A DNA stretch of 5,953 nt, taken from Thermoanaerobaculales bacterium. GTDB lineage: Bacteria; Acidobacteriota; Thermoanaerobaculia; Thermoanaerobaculales; Sulfomarinibacteraceae. Positions within the stretch are counted from its first letter, which is position 1. Each line of letters begins with the position of its first letter. Made by a program: the position numbers and the translations under genes. Location: positions 1-5,953 of the forward strand of contig JAOZPW010000243.1 in NCBI GenBank assembly GCA_029932545.1, read 5' to 3'. Shown piece by piece: positions 5,779 through 5,953 of this stretch. The notes beneath the pieces were generated by a model. It was given only the letters and a program-made list of their open reading frames with translations, ran no database searches and was not told the DNA's origin.

Positions 5779-5883
5779 CGGCTGCAAATCGCGAATGAGG
5801 CACAATCTGTGCCGCCGTAAGTCCTTGAAGTAGAGGGACTACGACGGCGGCCTTCCGACGTCACATCTCGCGCCTTGCAGCCG
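5779..5883. repeat. nested inverted-repeat (multibranch) structure after tdh
   Basis: Outer arms 5779-5794 and 5868-5883 pair at 14 of 16 positions (9 bp, a 2x2 mismatch, then 5 bp). Inside lie a perfect 6-bp hairpin GGCACA-ATC-TGTGCC (5799-5813) and a longer hairpin with stem 5811-5818/5844-5851 topped by 5820-5825/5835-5840. The two inner hairpins share bases 5811-5813, so they compete slightly. No T-run follows, so it is not a standard terminator. It may be an intergenic palindromic element or a structured RNA lying between tdh and the next gene. No open reading frame of note occurs in 5756-5953. Confidence 0.65.
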
Positions 5884-5941
5884 GACACTGGTGAGAAATA
5901 CGGGCTAGGAGCGTGTAGGGCATTGACGGCGGATGGATTTC

Positions 5942-5947
5942 GGAGGG
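5942..5947 (+). promoter_or_regulatory. possible ribosome binding site for a gene starting at the window edge
   Basis: GGAGGG followed by TCGTTA ends the window. The same GGAGGGTCG string stands just before the ATG of the dehydrogenase gene at 1759. If the next bases are TG, an ATG would begin at 5953 with 5-nt spacing. This is a guess about sequence that is not shown. Confidence 0.3.
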
Positions 5948-5953
5948 TCGTTA

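Noticed and set aside
5779..5883. Integron attC site
   Set aside because: The foldback shape fits loosely, but the RYYYAAC and GTTRRRY end motifs are absent and there is no integrase or cassette context.
5880..5910. Cobalamin-riboswitch-like string around CACTGGTGAG and CGGG
   Set aside because: Only short fragments resemble the conserved boxes, and the required order of upstream elements is not present.

Overview
The window looks like chromosomal DNA from a G+C-rich, Gram-negative-style bacterium. The evidence is strong GGAGG-type ribosome binding sites, sigma70-like promoters, tRNA genes with encoded CCA ends, and short operons with small or overlapping gene junctions. The sequence alone does not fix the phylum. 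A deltaproteobacterial or Acidobacteriota-like source would fit the mix of genes and the repeat-rich spacers, but that is only an impression.

Layout. Positions 1-342 hold four tRNA genes on the minus strand, transcribed in the order Pro(TGG), Arg(TCT), His(GTG), Arg(CCG). The last runs off the window edge. A near-consensus promoter with a GC-rich discriminator precedes them (396-425). A 100-bp palindromic unit (481-580), built from two inverted REP-like hairpins, separates the tRNA promoter from rph (RNase PH, 580-1347, minus). RNase PH trims tRNA 3' ends, so an enzyme and likely substrates lie side by side in the same direction. A roughly 410-bp divergent spacer follows, with inverted hexamer arrays and a CRP/FNR-like palindrome. 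Next comes a plus-strand operon: an alanine-dehydrogenase-family gene (1759-2871), a 4-hydroxybutyrate CoA-transferase-family gene (2882-4180) and a small [2Fe-2S] ferredoxin (4177-4494). A 247-bp spacer bearing inverted TTAGC heptamer arrays precedes an epimerase-type L-threonine 3-dehydrogenase gene (4742-5755). The last 198 bp hold a nested inverted repeat and, at the very edge, a possible ribosome binding site for the next gene.

How the genes may work together. An amino-acid dehydrogenase, a CoA-transferase, a ferredoxin and threonine dehydrogenase suggest amino-acid catabolism or fermentation. In such a scheme NAD-linked oxidation feeds keto acids to ferredoxin-linked and CoA-linked steps. 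The alanine-dehydrogenase-like protein keeps the NAD site and the catalytic His and Asp. It has Ser where the family has its substrate-binding Lys (position 75), so its substrate is probably not alanine/pyruvate. I see no single spectacular new system. The best leads are this variant dehydrogenase in its conserved-looking three-gene operon, and the fact that each of the main spacers carries a different kind of inverted repeat.
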